Below are positions 32,272 through 39,888 of a stretch of DNA of 45,637 bases, in pieces. The stretch's first letter is position 1. The number at the start of each line of letters is the position of its first letter. A program made the translations under genes and the position numbers. A model generated the notes under the pieces. The model was not told the origin of the DNA and did no database searches. It saw only the letters and a list, made by a program, of their open reading frames with translations. Location: NCBI RefSeq assembly GCF_004348685.1, contig NZ_SMKO01000064.1, positions 1-45,637 of the forward strand. The letters run 5' to 3'. Source of the stretch: Nonomuraea deserti. Lineage in GTDB: Bacteria > Actinomycetota > Actinomycetes > Streptosporangiales > Streptosporangiaceae.

Positions 32272-34283
32272 GCCCGGTGCTCGACGTGCGCGACCTCAGC
32301 GTGTCGTTCGGCGGCGTGCCCGCCGTGCGCGAGGTGAGCTGTGCCGTACGCCGTGGCGAGGTCCTCGGCATCGTCGGCGAATCGGGGTCGGGCAAGTCGG
32401 TCACCTCGGCGGCCGTCATGGGGCTGCTGCCCCCGGGCGCGCGCGTCACCGGGTCCGTACGCCTGCACGGCAGGGAGCTGATCGGCGCATCCGCGCGGGA
32501 GCTGACCTCCTGCCGCGGCAAGGCCATGTCGATGGTGTTCCAGGACCCGCTGTCGGCGCTGACGCCCGTCTACCGGGTGGGCGACCAGATCGCCGAGGCC
32601 GTGCGCGTGCACCAGCGGGTCGACAAGGAGGCCGCCCTGGTCAGGGCCGTGCAGTTGCTCGACCTCGTCGGCATCCCGCGCCCCTCGGAGCGGGCGCTGG
32701 CCTTCCCGCACGAGTTCTCCGGCGGGATGCGGCAGCGGGTGATGATCGCGATGGCCATCGCCAACGACCCCGATGTGATCATCTGCGACGAGCCGACCAC
32801 CGCGCTCGACGTGACCGTCCAGGCGCAGGTGCTGGAGGTGCTCAAGAAGGCGCAGCAGAAGACCGGCGCCGCCATCATCATGATCACCCACGATCTCGGA
32901 GTGGTGGCCGGCTTCGCCGACCGGGTGCTGGTCATGTACGCCGGCCGCCCTGTCGAGGTGGGCGGCGTGGACGACGTCTACTACCGGACGCGGATGCCGT
33001 ACACGGTGGGGCTGCTCGGCTCGATCCCGCGTGCCGACAAGGGCGGGCGGCGGCCGCTGACGCCGATCGAGGGCAACCCGCCGTCGCCGGCCGCGCTGCC
33101 GCCCGGGTGCCCGTTCGCGCCGCGCTGCCCGATGCGCATCGACGCGTGCGAGGAGCGCGAGCCGCCGCTGTTCGAGGTGGGCGAGGGGCACCGCGCCGCG
33201 TGCATCCGCTGGAAGGAGGTGGCCCCGTACGACGCGGGCGCGCCCGAGGTCTCCGGCTCCGCGCGGCGGGAGCGCCCGCCGCGCGCGGTGCTGGAGGTGC
33301 GCGGCCTGGTCAAGGACTATCCGCTGTTCAAGGGGGCGCTGTTCAGGCGCAGGATCGGCACCGTGCACGCGGTGGCCGGGGTCGACTTCGACCTGCGCCA
33401 GGGCGAGACGCTGGGGCTGGTCGGCGAGTCGGGCAGCGGCAAGACCACCACGTTGACGCAGATCCTCGAACTGGCGCCGCCGCAGCAGGGCAGCATCACC
33501 GTCCTCGGCCACGACACCGCGCGGCTCGACGCCGCGCGGCGCACCGGGATCCGGCGCGACATGCAGGTCGTCTTCCAGGATCCGCTGGCCTCGCTCGACC
33601 CGCGCATGACGGTGCACGACATCCTGGCCGAGCCGCTGCACACCCACGGGCAGCGGCGTCCCGGACGGCGGATCGCCGAGTTGCTCTCGCTGGTCGGCCT
33701 CGACCCCTCGCACGCCGCCCGCTACCCGCAGGACTTCTCCGGCGGGCAGCGGCAGCGCATCGCCATCGCCCGCGCGCTCGCGCTGGAGCCCCGGCTGCTG
33801 GTGCTGGACGAGCCGGTCTCGGCCCTCGACGTGTCGATCCAGGCCGGGGTGATCAACCTGCTCGGCTCGCTCAGGGACAGGCTCGGACTGTCCTACCTGT
33901 TCGTGGCGCACGACCTGGCCGTGGTGCGCCACATCGCCGACCGGGTGGCCGTGATGTACCTCGGCAGGATCGCCGAGATCGGGCAGGTCGACGCCGTCTA
34001 CCGGGCTCCGATGCACCCGTACACGCAGGCCCTGCTGTCGGCGATCCCGCTGCCCGATCCGGTGCGTGAGCGCGCGCGGGACCGGATCCTGCTCGAAGGC
34101 GACCTGCCCAGCCCGGCCGACCCTCCGACGGGCTGCCGCTTCCGCACCAGATGCCCGAAGTTCCGCGCGGAACTCACCGGGGACGAGCGCAGGCTCTGCG
34201 TGGACGTCGAGCCCGAGGTACGCCCGCTGGGCGCGGACCAGGGCGCGGCCTGCCACTACGCCGAGCGGCGCGACGTCGTATAA
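32268..34283 (+). CDS. Fused double-ATPase of the peptide/nickel-type ABC importer (DppD-DppF fusion)
   Basis: The 671-residue cytoplasmic protein carries two complete ABC ATPase units in one chain. Unit 1: Walker A GESGSGKS (about residues 37-44), signature FSGGMRQR, Walker B VIICDEPTTALD, and a C-terminal oligopeptide domain with the Cys motif PPGCPFAPRCPMRIDAC. Unit 2: Walker A GESGSGKT (about 387-394), signature FSGGQRQR, Walker B LLVLDEPVSALD, and a second Cys motif PPTGCRFRTRCPKF. The paired Cys-rich tails are typical of DppD/DppF and OppD/OppF and bind an iron-sulfur cluster in some homologues. In many bacteria these are two genes; actinobacteria often have this fusion. Confidence 0.93.
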   Translation: MSPVLDVRDLSVSFGGVPAVREVSCAVRRGEVLGIVGESGSGKSVTSAAVMGLLPPGARVTGSVRLHGRELIGASARELTSCRGKAMSMVFQDPLSALTPVYRVGDQIAEAVRVHQRVDKEAALVRAVQLLDLVGIPRPSERALAFPHEFSGGMRQRVMIAMAIANDPDVIICDEPTTALDVTVQAQVLEVLKKAQQKTGAAIIMITHDLGVVAGFADRVLVMYAGRPVEVGGVDDVYYRTRMPYTVGLLGSIPRADKGGRRPLTPIEGNPPSPAALPPGCPFAPRCPMRIDACEEREPPLFEVGEGHRAACIRWKEVAPYDAGAPEVSGSARRERPPRAVLEVRGLVKDYPLFKGALFRRRIGTVHAVAGVDFDLRQGETLGLVGESGSGKTTTLTQILELAPPQQGSITVLGHDTARLDAARRTGIRRDMQVVFQDPLASLDPRMTVHDILAEPLHTHGQRRPGRRIAELLSLVGLDPSHAARYPQDFSGGQRQRIAIARALALEPRLLVLDEPVSALDVSIQAGVINLLGSLRDRLGLSYLFVAHDLAVVRHIADRVAVMYLGRIAEIGQVDAVYRAPMHPYTQALLSAIPLPDPVRERARDRILLEGDLPSPADPPTGCRFRTRCPKFRAELTGDERRLCVDVEPEVRPLGADQGAACHYAERRDVV

Positions 34284-34301
34284 CCAGGAGGTAATTGCTC
34301 G

Positions 34302-36002
34302 ATGAAAGCATCACGTCTTGTCGTGGCCGTCACCGTGACGGGCTCGCTCCTGCTGGCGGCCTGCGGCGGCGGCGGGGGCGGCTCGGGCAGCGGCGGCACG
34401 GCGGGGGACGACCGTGCGCCGAAGGCCTACGACGTCAACCCGCAGCCGCGCGACAAGGTCAAGGACGGCGGCACGCTGCGGTGGGGCATCAACGAGTTCC
34501 CCGCGCAGTGGAACAGGAACCACGTCGACGGCAACCTGGCGATGGCCGCCGTGGTCAGCAACGCGCTGCTGCCCTCGCCGTTCCTGTCCGACGAGAAGGC
34601 CGAGATCACGGTGAACGACAACTACGTGATCGACGCGAGGGTGACCGAGCGGCGGCCGGAGCAGGTGGTCACGTACAGGCTGAACCCCAAGGCCAGGTGG
34701 TCCGACGGGCGGCCGATCACGTGGGCCGACTACCGGGCGCAGTGGCGGGCGCTGAACGGGCGCGACCCCGGCTTCCGCATCGCCTCGTCCACCGGCTATC
34801 AGGACATCGGGCAGGTGGCGCGGGGCAAGGACGACTTCGAGGTGGTGGTGACGTTCGACCGGCCCTTCGGCGACTGGCAGTCGCTCTTCTCGCCGCTGCT
34901 GCCCGCCGCCACCAACCGCACGCCCGAGTCCTTCAACAACGCCTGGCTGAACAAGATCCCGGTGTCGGCGGGTCCGTTCAAGTTCGGCGGGTTCGACCAG
35001 ACGGCCAAGACGATCACGCTGGTGCGGGACGAGGCCTGGTGGGGTGACCGGGCCAAGCTCGACAAGATCATCTACCGGGCGTCGGAGCAGGACGCGCTGA
35101 TCGGGGCGTTCGGCAACGGCGAGCTCGACATCGTCGACCTGGGCCCGTCCGCCCCCGATATCGCCCGCGCCAGGGCCGCCCGGGGCGCGCAGGTGCGGCA
35201 GGCGGCCGGCCCCGACTTCCGGCACTTCACCTTCAACGGGTCGAGCGAGCTGCTGAAGGACCGCGACGTGCGGCTGGCCGTGCAGCTCGGCATCGACCGG
35301 CAGGCCATCGCCCGGTCCGACCTGCAGGGGCTGGACTGGCCGATCGCGCTGCTGAACAACCACTTCTTCATGAACACGCAGGAGGGCTACCGGGACAACG
35401 CCGGCGGTCTGGGCGCGTACAACCCGGAACGGGCCAAGAAGCTGCTGGACGCGGCCGGCTGGAAACTCGCGGGCGCGGGCGGCACGGTCAGGCAGAAGGA
35501 CGGCAAGCCCCTCGACCTGCGCTTCGTGGTGCCGTCGGGGGTGCAGATCAGCAAGTCGGAAGGCGAGCTGGCGCAGAGCATGCTGGCGCAGATCGGCGTG
35601 AAACTGACCATCAAGGCCGTGCCCAGCGACGACTTCTTCAGCAAGTACGTGATCCCCGGGAACTTCGACATCACGCCGTTCGCCTACATCGGCACACCGT
35701 TCCCGGTCTCGAGCAGCTACGGCATCTACGCGAACGCGCCCGACGGGAAGACCTGGAACGCGAACTTCGGGCGCGTCGGGTCGGCGGCGGTCGACGAGGC
35801 CATGAGCCGGGCGGCCCAGAGCCTGGACCCGGTGCAGGCCCGCAAGGAGACCAACAAGGCTGACCGGCTGATCTGGGACCTGGTGACCGTGCTGCCGCTC
35901 TACCAGCGGCCGCAGACCGTCGCGACCCGGGAGACGCTGGCCAACGTGGGGGCGCGCGGCTTCTACGACCTCCGCTACGAGGACATCGGTTTCATGCGCT
36001 GA
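34302..36002 (+). CDS. Peptide/nickel-type substrate-binding lipoprotein (family 5)
   Basis: The 566-residue lipoprotein has a signal peptide ending in the lipobox LLAAC (Cys 21) and then a Gly/Ser linker. The mature protein fits family-5 binding proteins: GGTLRWGINEFPAQWN, TYRLNPKARWSDGRPITWADY, the VSAGPFKF block, ELDIVDLGP, DRDVRLAVQLGIDRQAIARS and a GIYANAPDGKTWNANFGRV region near the end. AGGAGGT lies 10 bases before the ATG. It ends the operon permease-permease-ATPase-binding protein. The ligand is probably an oligopeptide, but this family also carries nickel chelates and sugars; nothing in the sequence decides. Confidence 0.92.
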   Translation: MKASRLVVAVTVTGSLLLAACGGGGGGSGSGGTAGDDRAPKAYDVNPQPRDKVKDGGTLRWGINEFPAQWNRNHVDGNLAMAAVVSNALLPSPFLSDEKAEITVNDNYVIDARVTERRPEQVVTYRLNPKARWSDGRPITWADYRAQWRALNGRDPGFRIASSTGYQDIGQVARGKDDFEVVVTFDRPFGDWQSLFSPLLPAATNRTPESFNNAWLNKIPVSAGPFKFGGFDQTAKTITLVRDEAWWGDRAKLDKIIYRASEQDALIGAFGNGELDIVDLGPSAPDIARARAARGAQVRQAAGPDFRHFTFNGSSELLKDRDVRLAVQLGIDRQAIARSDLQGLDWPIALLNNHFFMNTQEGYRDNAGGLGAYNPERAKKLLDAAGWKLAGAGGTVRQKDGKPLDLRFVVPSGVQISKSEGELAQSMLAQIGVKLTIKAVPSDDFFSKYVIPGNFDITPFAYIGTPFPVSSSYGIYANAPDGKTWNANFGRVGSAAVDEAMSRAAQSLDPVQARKETNKADRLIWDLVTVLPLYQRPQTVATRETLANVGARGFYDLRYEDIGFMR

Positions 36003-36003
36003 C

Positions 36004-36054
36004 GCGGCCGGCCGGCCGCCTCACCTCGTCCCGCGGCCGCGGGTCCGTCAGGTG
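36004..36054. terminator. Large GC palindromes ending the importer operon
   Basis: The 16-base perfect palindrome GCGGCCGGCCGGCCGC (36004-36019) directly follows the binding-protein stop. A second, 14-base palindrome (36030-36043, CCCGCGG/CCGCGGG) is enclosed by CACCT (36022-36026) and AGGTG (36050-36054). Lying between convergent genes, they form a likely bidirectional terminator. Confidence 0.6.
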
Positions 36055-36299
36055 GGCGCGCCGGCCGTCACGCGGTCGACGAGGCCCTTGGTGCCCTCCT
36101 CGCGCGCGCAATGGGCGCAGCAGTACCAGTGTTCGCCTGACTGGACGCCATGCCCGATGACCTTCGTACCGCAGTGCTCGCAGATGGGCGCCATCGCCTC
36201 GATCGCGCACTGGAAGCAGTCGAAGGTGTGCACGGCCCCCTGCGCGCGCACCTCGAACGCCATGTCGTAGTCGTTGCCGCAGGTCTCGCAGACAGCCAT
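36048..36299 (-). CDS. Small CxxC zinc-binding (LIM/treble-clef-like) protein
   Basis: The 83-residue protein has four Cys pairs: C4-C7, C28-C31, C40-C43 and C61-C64 (with C60 adjacent), and His at 24, 42 and 63. The spacing CxxC-20-CxxC-8-CxxC-17-CxxC suggests two structural zinc sites as in LIM-like double zinc fingers. Similar small actinobacterial proteins are sometimes labelled prokaryotic metallothionein, but the regular spacing favours a structural or protein-binding role. ATG 36299 has AGGGGA about 6 bases upstream. It lies downstream of an MFS gene on the same strand with two hairpin repeats between. Confidence 0.75.
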   Translation of the reverse strand: MAVCETCGNDYDMAFEVRAQGAVHTFDCFQCAIEAMAPICEHCGTKVIGHGVQSGEHWYCCAHCAREEGTKGLVDRVTAGAPT

Positions 36300-36352
36300 G
36301 GTGATCCCCTTTGCACTGAATCCGCAGTTCGAGGGTCCCCTTTCCCCAAACA

Positions 36353-36429
36353 GCGGCCGTATTCCGGCCGTCCTTCACAGCCCGCTGTCCCCGGACGGCG
36401 GCCGTGTTCCGGCCGTCCTTCACGGCCCG
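36353..36429. repeat. Two 32-bp hairpin-containing direct repeats
   Basis: A 32-base unit at 36353-36384 recurs at 36398-36429 with 30 of 32 bases identical (period 45). Each unit holds a perfect 6-bp hairpin, CGGCCG-N5-CGGCCG. The second copy covers the stop codon of the MFS gene; both precede the zinc protein gene on the minus strand. They may be REP-like elements, a processing site, or paired terminator hairpins. Confidence 0.7.
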
Positions 36430-37520
36430 CGCAGCATGAAGCGGCCCACCAGCGGCAGGCCGAGCAGCCCGAGAGCCGCCAGCGCGACGGGCAGGCCGAG
36501 CCAGCCGCTGAGCCCGGCGACCAGCAGCGGGCTGACCACGAACCCGGTGTACGAGATCGTCGACACCGACCACACCAGCGTCCCGCCGGCGTCGTCGGCG
36601 GCGGCGCGGCTGAGCAGGGCGGGCACCATCGGGCCGAGCGCCAGCCCGGTCATGGCGAACCCGGCCATGGAGAGCGGCACGCTGCCGCCCAGGCCGGCCA
36701 GCGCGATGCCCGCGCCGCCACCCACCCCCGCCACCAGGTGCAGCGTCCTGAGCGGCATCCTGGGCAGCGCCTGCACGGTGAGCCGCCCGACCGTCAAAGC
36801 CGCCATGTAGACCGCGGGCGCGGCGCTGGCCGTCAGCGGGGTCGCCCCGCGGTGCTCCTCCAGCAGCAGGACCGACCACTGCTCGACCGCGTTCTCGATG
36901 GTCAGCACGCAGGCGGCCAGCGTTCCGAGCAGCAGCGCGGCCCCCACGAGGCTGCGCCGGTCGATCGGGGAGGAGGTGGCCGGCAGGCCGCGCCCCATCG
37001 GCAGCGCGAGCAGCGTCAACGACGCGGCGATCACGATCAGCCCGATCGCCACGAGCACCGTGCCGGCGCCCAGGCCGAGCGAGCGGGCCAGCCCGGTGGC
37101 CGGCGCGGCGGCGATGACCGCTACGGGGAAGGCTGCGTGCACGGGCTGGAAGAGCCGGCGCCCGCTCTCGCGCTCGGCCCGCCCCGTGGCCAGGTTGAGC
37201 GCGATGTCGAGCGCCCCGCTCGACGCGCCGACCAGCAGGAGCGCGAGCGCGAGTTGCCAGGCCGTGCCCGCCAGCCCGATGCCGGCCACGCTCAGCGCGA
37301 ACAGCACGGTGAACCCCAGCAGGGCCGCCCGCTCGCGCCCGCGCGCGAGCCTCCCGGCCAGCGCCATCGCGGGCAGCGCCCCCACGGGTACGGCGCTCAG
37401 CGCCAGCCCCAGGTCGCTCGCCGACAGGCCCAGCTCAAGCTTGACGGCGGGCAGCAGGGCCGACCACGAGCCCCAGAACACACCCCACACCGCGCAGACC
37501 GCGATCAGCGGCAATCCCAC
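36420..37520 (-). CDS. MFS transporter, 12 helices
   Basis: The protein of about 366 residues is almost wholly hydrophobic with 12 predicted helices. The N-terminal helix PLIAVCAVWGVFWGSWSALLP and the motif-A-like loop MALAGRLARGRERAALLG between helices 2 and 3 place it in the major facilitator superfamily. The segment ALDIALNLATGRAERESGRRLFQPVHAAFPV resembles fucose/YbjJ-type MFS members. The frame opens at GTG 37526, but AAGGGG is 5 bases from GTG 37520, so I choose that. It is divergent from the SapA-like gene. Substrate unknown. Confidence 0.8.
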   Translation of the reverse strand: MGLPLIAVCAVWGVFWGSWSALLPAVKLELGLSASDLGLALSAVPVGALPAMALAGRLARGRERAALLGFTVLFALSVAGIGLAGTAWQLALALLLVGASSGALDIALNLATGRAERESGRRLFQPVHAAFPVAVIAAAPATGLARSLGLGAGTVLVAIGLIVIAASLTLLALPMGRGLPATSSPIDRRSLVGAALLLGTLAACVLTIENAVEQWSVLLLEEHRGATPLTASAAPAVYMAALTVGRLTVQALPRMPLRTLHLVAGVGGGAGIALAGLGGSVPLSMAGFAMTGLALGPMVPALLSRAAADDAGGTLVWSVSTISYTGFVVSPLLVAGLSGWLGLPVALAALGLLGLPLVGRFMLRGP

Positions 37521-37529
37521 CAGCACCCC

Positions 37530-37558
37530 TTGAAACTTTGGTCAAATCACAGTAAAGA
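37530..37558 (+). promoter_or_regulatory. Promoter of the SapA-like gene
   Basis: TTGAAA (37530-37535), 17 bases, then TAAAGA (37553-37558) form a good vegetative-type promoter, 39 bases before the GTG start of the secreted protein gene. The divergent MFS start is at 37520, so the two transcription units share this short region. Confidence 0.6.
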
Positions 37559-37597
37559 TCGACGAAGTCCTTATTGCCGCCTGCCGAAGGGACACAC

Positions 37598-38047
37598 GTG
37601 CTCCTCCGCACGGTCATCGCGACCGCCCTGGCCGCCGCCGGAATCGCCGCCATCCCCTCCGCCGCGTACGCCGGATCGGCCGCCTACACCCCCGAGCGCG
37701 TCTGCGGCCCCGGCTTCCACCGGGTCAAGGACGGCCACCGCGCGATGAGGACCCGCGCGGGAGCGGTGTTCGGGCACGTGTACCTGATGTATAGCAAGCG
37801 CAGCGGTAAGAACTGCGTCGCCGCGATCAAGACGGCGTACAAGGGCGCCCGCACGGTGACCGGCGCCCACCTCGAGGTCCGGGGCGGCGGCCGGAGCGAG
37901 GACGTGCAGAAATACCGCTACTACGCCGAGACCGGCCACATCGACGGGGCCTGGAAGTGTGTGCGGTACTCCGGCTGGACCCGCGACCCCGGCAATCGCG
38001 TCGAAGCCTGGGGCGGACGCAGGGCTTGGGGCAACTGCAAGGGTTAG
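37598..38047 (+). CDS. Secreted SapA-like (spore-associated protein A family) protein
   Basis: The 149-residue product has a signal peptide (LLRTVIATALAAAGIAAIPSAAYA, cleavage after AYA near residue 25). The mature part has four Cys (VCGPGF, KNCVAA, WKCVRY and a C-terminal NCKG), enough for two disulfides. The order CGPGF, then VFGHVYLMYSKRSGKNCVAAIK, a beta-rich middle, KCVRYSGW, and a final Cys near the C-terminus matches the spore-associated protein A family of Streptomyces, a secreted protein found on spores and in culture medium, of unknown biochemical role. GTG 37598 has AAGG about 8 bases upstream. Assignment is by pattern memory. Confidence 0.68.
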   Translation: MLLRTVIATALAAAGIAAIPSAAYAGSAAYTPERVCGPGFHRVKDGHRAMRTRAGAVFGHVYLMYSKRSGKNCVAAIKTAYKGARTVTGAHLEVRGGGRSEDVQKYRYYAETGHIDGAWKCVRYSGWTRDPGNRVEAWGGRRAWGNCKG

Positions 38048-38050
38048 ACG

Positions 38051-38373
38051 CTTGCTTGGCAGGTCGACGGCTGCGGGTACTGTGTGGACATGCACAGCCG
38101 CGACCTGAAGAAGGCCGGCGAGAGCGACGAGCGTCCATGGCCGGTGGCGGCCGGGCGCGAGGTCACCGCCCACATCCCGGCAGAGCGCACCGCGCTCGAG
38201 CCGGTGGAAGTGGCCACCAGGCCGGCCGATCGTACGGCCGTGCCGGACGCGGTGTGGGAGCAGGCGGCCGAGCACTACAACGAGAGGCAGCTCGCACTCC
38301 TCGTCCCGGCGCAGGCCATGACCGACGCCTGAGCCGGTTGGCGATATCCGCGCGGTTCACACCCGGCACCTGA
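38051..38373 (+). pseudogene. Decayed AhpD/carboxymuconolactone decarboxylase-family gene
   Basis: Reading from 38054 the frame gives AWQVDGCGYCVDMHSRDLKK, the AhpD-family active-site segment with its CxxC. It continues through VPDAVWEQAAEHYNERQLALL and reaches a TGA at 38330. Family proteins continue here with NAWNRLAIS. The next frame supplies exactly that kind of ending (SRLAISARFTPGT to 38373), so one lost base after 38331 explains the stop. The N-terminal 40-50 residues are missing: a TAG at 38045, the stop of the SapA-like gene, closes the frame. Conserved positions in the middle have also drifted (ALEP, RPADR, LVPAQA). ATG 38090 could still start an 80-residue remnant, but it would lack the CxxC. 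Confidence 0.75.
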
Positions 38374-38398
38374 GACTCATTCTCTGTGCGGAAATGCA

Positions 38399-38428
38399 TT
38401 GAGCCGATCAGTGAGCCCCGGTTAGGTT
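38399..38428 (+). promoter_or_regulatory. Candidate promoter for the small-ORF group
   Basis: TTGAGC (38399-38404), 18 bases, then TAGGTT (38423-38428) precede an ATG at 38436 by 7 bases, matching the leaderless promoter layout seen elsewhere in this window. Confidence 0.4.
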
Positions 38429-38435
38429 GGCGCGC

Positions 38436-38531
38436 ATGGCGGGTGACAAGCGCCCGGCATGCCGTTGTCAAGCGGCGCGGCGCATCGTCGCAGGAGACAG
38501 GACACGCGTTGAGAAAGGGGGAAGACCATGA
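38436..38531 (+). CDS. Possible leaderless 31-residue leader peptide
   Basis: This frame begins at ATG 38436, 7 bases after a TAGGTT -10, and encodes MAGDKRPACRCQAARRIVAG followed by 11 charged residues. Its TGA overlaps the ATG of the next small ORF (ATGA). Third-position GC is moderate (about 18 of 31 codons), so coding is doubtful; the frame could be a leader for translational coupling or chance. Confidence 0.25.
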   Translation: MAGDKRPACRCQAARRIVAGDRTRVEKGGRP

Positions 38532-38629
38532 AACGCGTGAAAATCATGAAGTCATCCGCCAAGCGGCGCCCACGGCCGGCCGTGGGGCTGGATCTGCGCT
38601 CGCCTTCGGGTCGCACGCTTCCCTACTGA
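38528..38629 (+). CDS. Small basic protein, 33 residues
   Basis: A strong ribosome site (GAAAGGGGGAAG) precedes ATG 38528. The 33-residue product is very basic (MKRVKIMKSSAKRRPRP) and ends VGLDLRSPSGRTLPY. About 25 of 33 codons end in G or C. No Cys, signal peptide or known family is recognised. The C-terminal part shares the spacing V-x-DLR-x3-GR with the 55-residue product of the ORF at 38703, hinting at related peptides. Confidence 0.45.
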   Translation: MKRVKIMKSSAKRRPRPAVGLDLRSPSGRTLPY

Positions 38630-38659
38630 CCTGCTCCTTACGCCGAATTTACGGGGGTT

Positions 38660-38673
38660 TCTGTAGATACAGA
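38660..38673. repeat. Inverted repeat between the two small ORFs
   Basis: TCTGTA-GA-TACAGA is a perfect 6-bp inverted repeat in an AT-richer stretch, 30 bases before the second small ORF. It may be an operator; the 2-base loop is too tight for a normal RNA hairpin. Confidence 0.4.
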
Positions 38674-38702
38674 GATAACAAGGACATCACGGGGGGCTCA
38701 CG

Positions 38703-38870
38703 ATGACGAGGCTTGTGGTGGTGCCGCCACACATCGCCAGGCACAAGGTCCGCTATATCCGCAAGGCAGACCGCCGCAAGCCACCCGCCGACCCCAAGGT
38801 GATCGACCTGCGGGCCTACACCGGCAGAAACGTGATCCGTTTCCCCGGCGGCCCCACCTCCGCCGCCTAG
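38703..38870 (+). CDS. Small basic protein, 55 residues
   Basis: ATG 38703 follows GGGGGG at 6 bases. The product begins MTRLVVVPPHIARHKVRYIR and ends VIDLRAYTGRNVIRFPGG plus a short tail. By my count 48 of 55 codons end in G or C, as expected for a real gene in this genome. It is basic, has no Cys, no signal peptide and no membrane segment. No family is recognised. It converges on the split-barrel oxidoreductase gene at 38904. Confidence 0.6.
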   Translation: MTRLVVVPPHIARHKVRYIRKADRRKPPADPKVIDLRAYTGRNVIRFPGGPTSAA

Positions 38871-38903
38871 CGGCCTCCCGGGGCAGGGCCGCGGCATCCG
38901 GTG

Positions 38904-39524
38904 TCAGCCGTACAACTTCTCGGCGTAGGCCTTGCCGTAGTACGTCTCCAGCTCTTCCACACTTTCCTCGACCACCTGCACCTCCTTGACCAGCCTGGCG
39001 TGCGAGGGCAGCACGTCGGGGTGCCAGGTGTCGGGCTTCCACAGCGCGGAGCGCAGGAACGACTTGGCGCAGTGGAAGAAGATCTGCTCGATCTCCACCA
39101 CGAGCGCGAGGTGCGGCCGGTGGCCCTTGACGATCAGCTCGTCGAAGAACGGGGCATCGCGTACGAGCCTGGCCCGGCCGTTGATGCGCAGGGTCTCGTT
39201 GCGGCCGGGAATGAGGAAGATCAGCCCCACCTGCGGATTTTTCAGGACGTTGAGGAATCCGTCCGCCCGGCGATTCCCCGGGCGGTCCGGGATGGCGATC
39301 GTGGTGTCGTCGATGACATGGACGAAACCGGCGGGGTCGCCCTTGGGCGAGACGTCACAGGCGCCCTTGTCGTCCGATGTGGCGATCAGGCAGAACGGCG
39401 AGGCCGCCAGCCAGTCGCGGTCGCGCCGGTGGAGGCGTACGCGCTCCTTGGTCACGGCCCTCGGCATCACCTCGCCGAGGAGCTCGCGCAGCTCGTCCTC
39501 TGACCCGATCTCCGCCCAGCTCAT
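38904..39524 (-). CDS. Pyridoxamine 5'-phosphate oxidase-like FMN-binding protein (MSMEG_1061-type)
   Basis: The 206-residue protein fits the split-barrel flavoprotein group typified by MSMEG_1061: LGEVMPRAVTKERVRLHRRDRDWLAASPFCLIATSDDKGACDVSPKGDPAGFVHVIDD, IAIPDRPGNRRADGFLNVLKNPQVGLIFLIPGRNETLRINGRA and a C-terminal IEQIFFHCAKSFLRSALW. Members bind FMN and are presumed oxidoreductases. ATG 39524 has GGGAGA 5 bases upstream. It stands alone, convergent with the 55-residue ORF. Confidence 0.87.
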   Translation of the reverse strand: MSWAEIGSEDELRELLGEVMPRAVTKERVRLHRRDRDWLAASPFCLIATSDDKGACDVSPKGDPAGFVHVIDDTTIAIPDRPGNRRADGFLNVLKNPQVGLIFLIPGRNETLRINGRARLVRDAPFFDELIVKGHRPHLALVVEIEQIFFHCAKSFLRSALWKPDTWHPDVLPSHARLVKEVQVVEESVEELETYYGKAYAEKLYG

Positions 39525-39690
39525 CTGATCTCCCTTCGGGGTTTCCCCAATTTTGTCAGGGAATCGAGCTGAGCAGCCTGTGACCTTTCCCGCAGAATGA
39601 GCTCCGCGCGGCCGGGGCTCGAGCCGGGCGGCCGCGCCACTGGGCCGGGGCCGGCCATGGCGGGATACGGGCGACCCCGGCGCGGTGCTG

Positions 39691-39777
39691 TTACTCGACG
39701 CGCAACGTTGTCCAGTGGGACGGCTTACCCTCGTACATCGCGTCGTTGCAGTTGCAATTGCCGCAGCCAGGGATCAT
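39691..39777 (-). CDS. Cys-rich small peptide, 28 residues
   Basis: ATG 39777 follows AAAGGA at 8 bases on the minus strand and opens a 28-residue frame: MIPGCGNCNCNDAMYEGKPS followed by an aromatic and basic tail. Three Cys lie in CxxCxC. By my count 24 of 28 codons end in G or C. It sits in the 364-base gap between the split-barrel gene and the PrsW-like gene, on the same strand as both. It could be a metal-binding miniprotein or a peptide precursor; no modification enzymes are adjacent. No family recognised. Confidence 0.45.
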   Translation of the reverse strand: MIPGCGNCNCNDAMYEGKPSHWTTLRVE

Positions 39778-39888
39778 TTCCGGTCCTTTCCTCGCCTTGC
39801 CGGATGAGGTGTCGTACCCGGAGTGACGGACACGTACGCTGGCGTGTCTGCCAGAGTTCCGAACCCCGCGGGCCACACCACCCCACCG

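Noticed and set aside
36030..36429. CRISPR array
   Set aside because: Only two repeat units with a short interval and internal hairpins, no spacer series and no cas genes.
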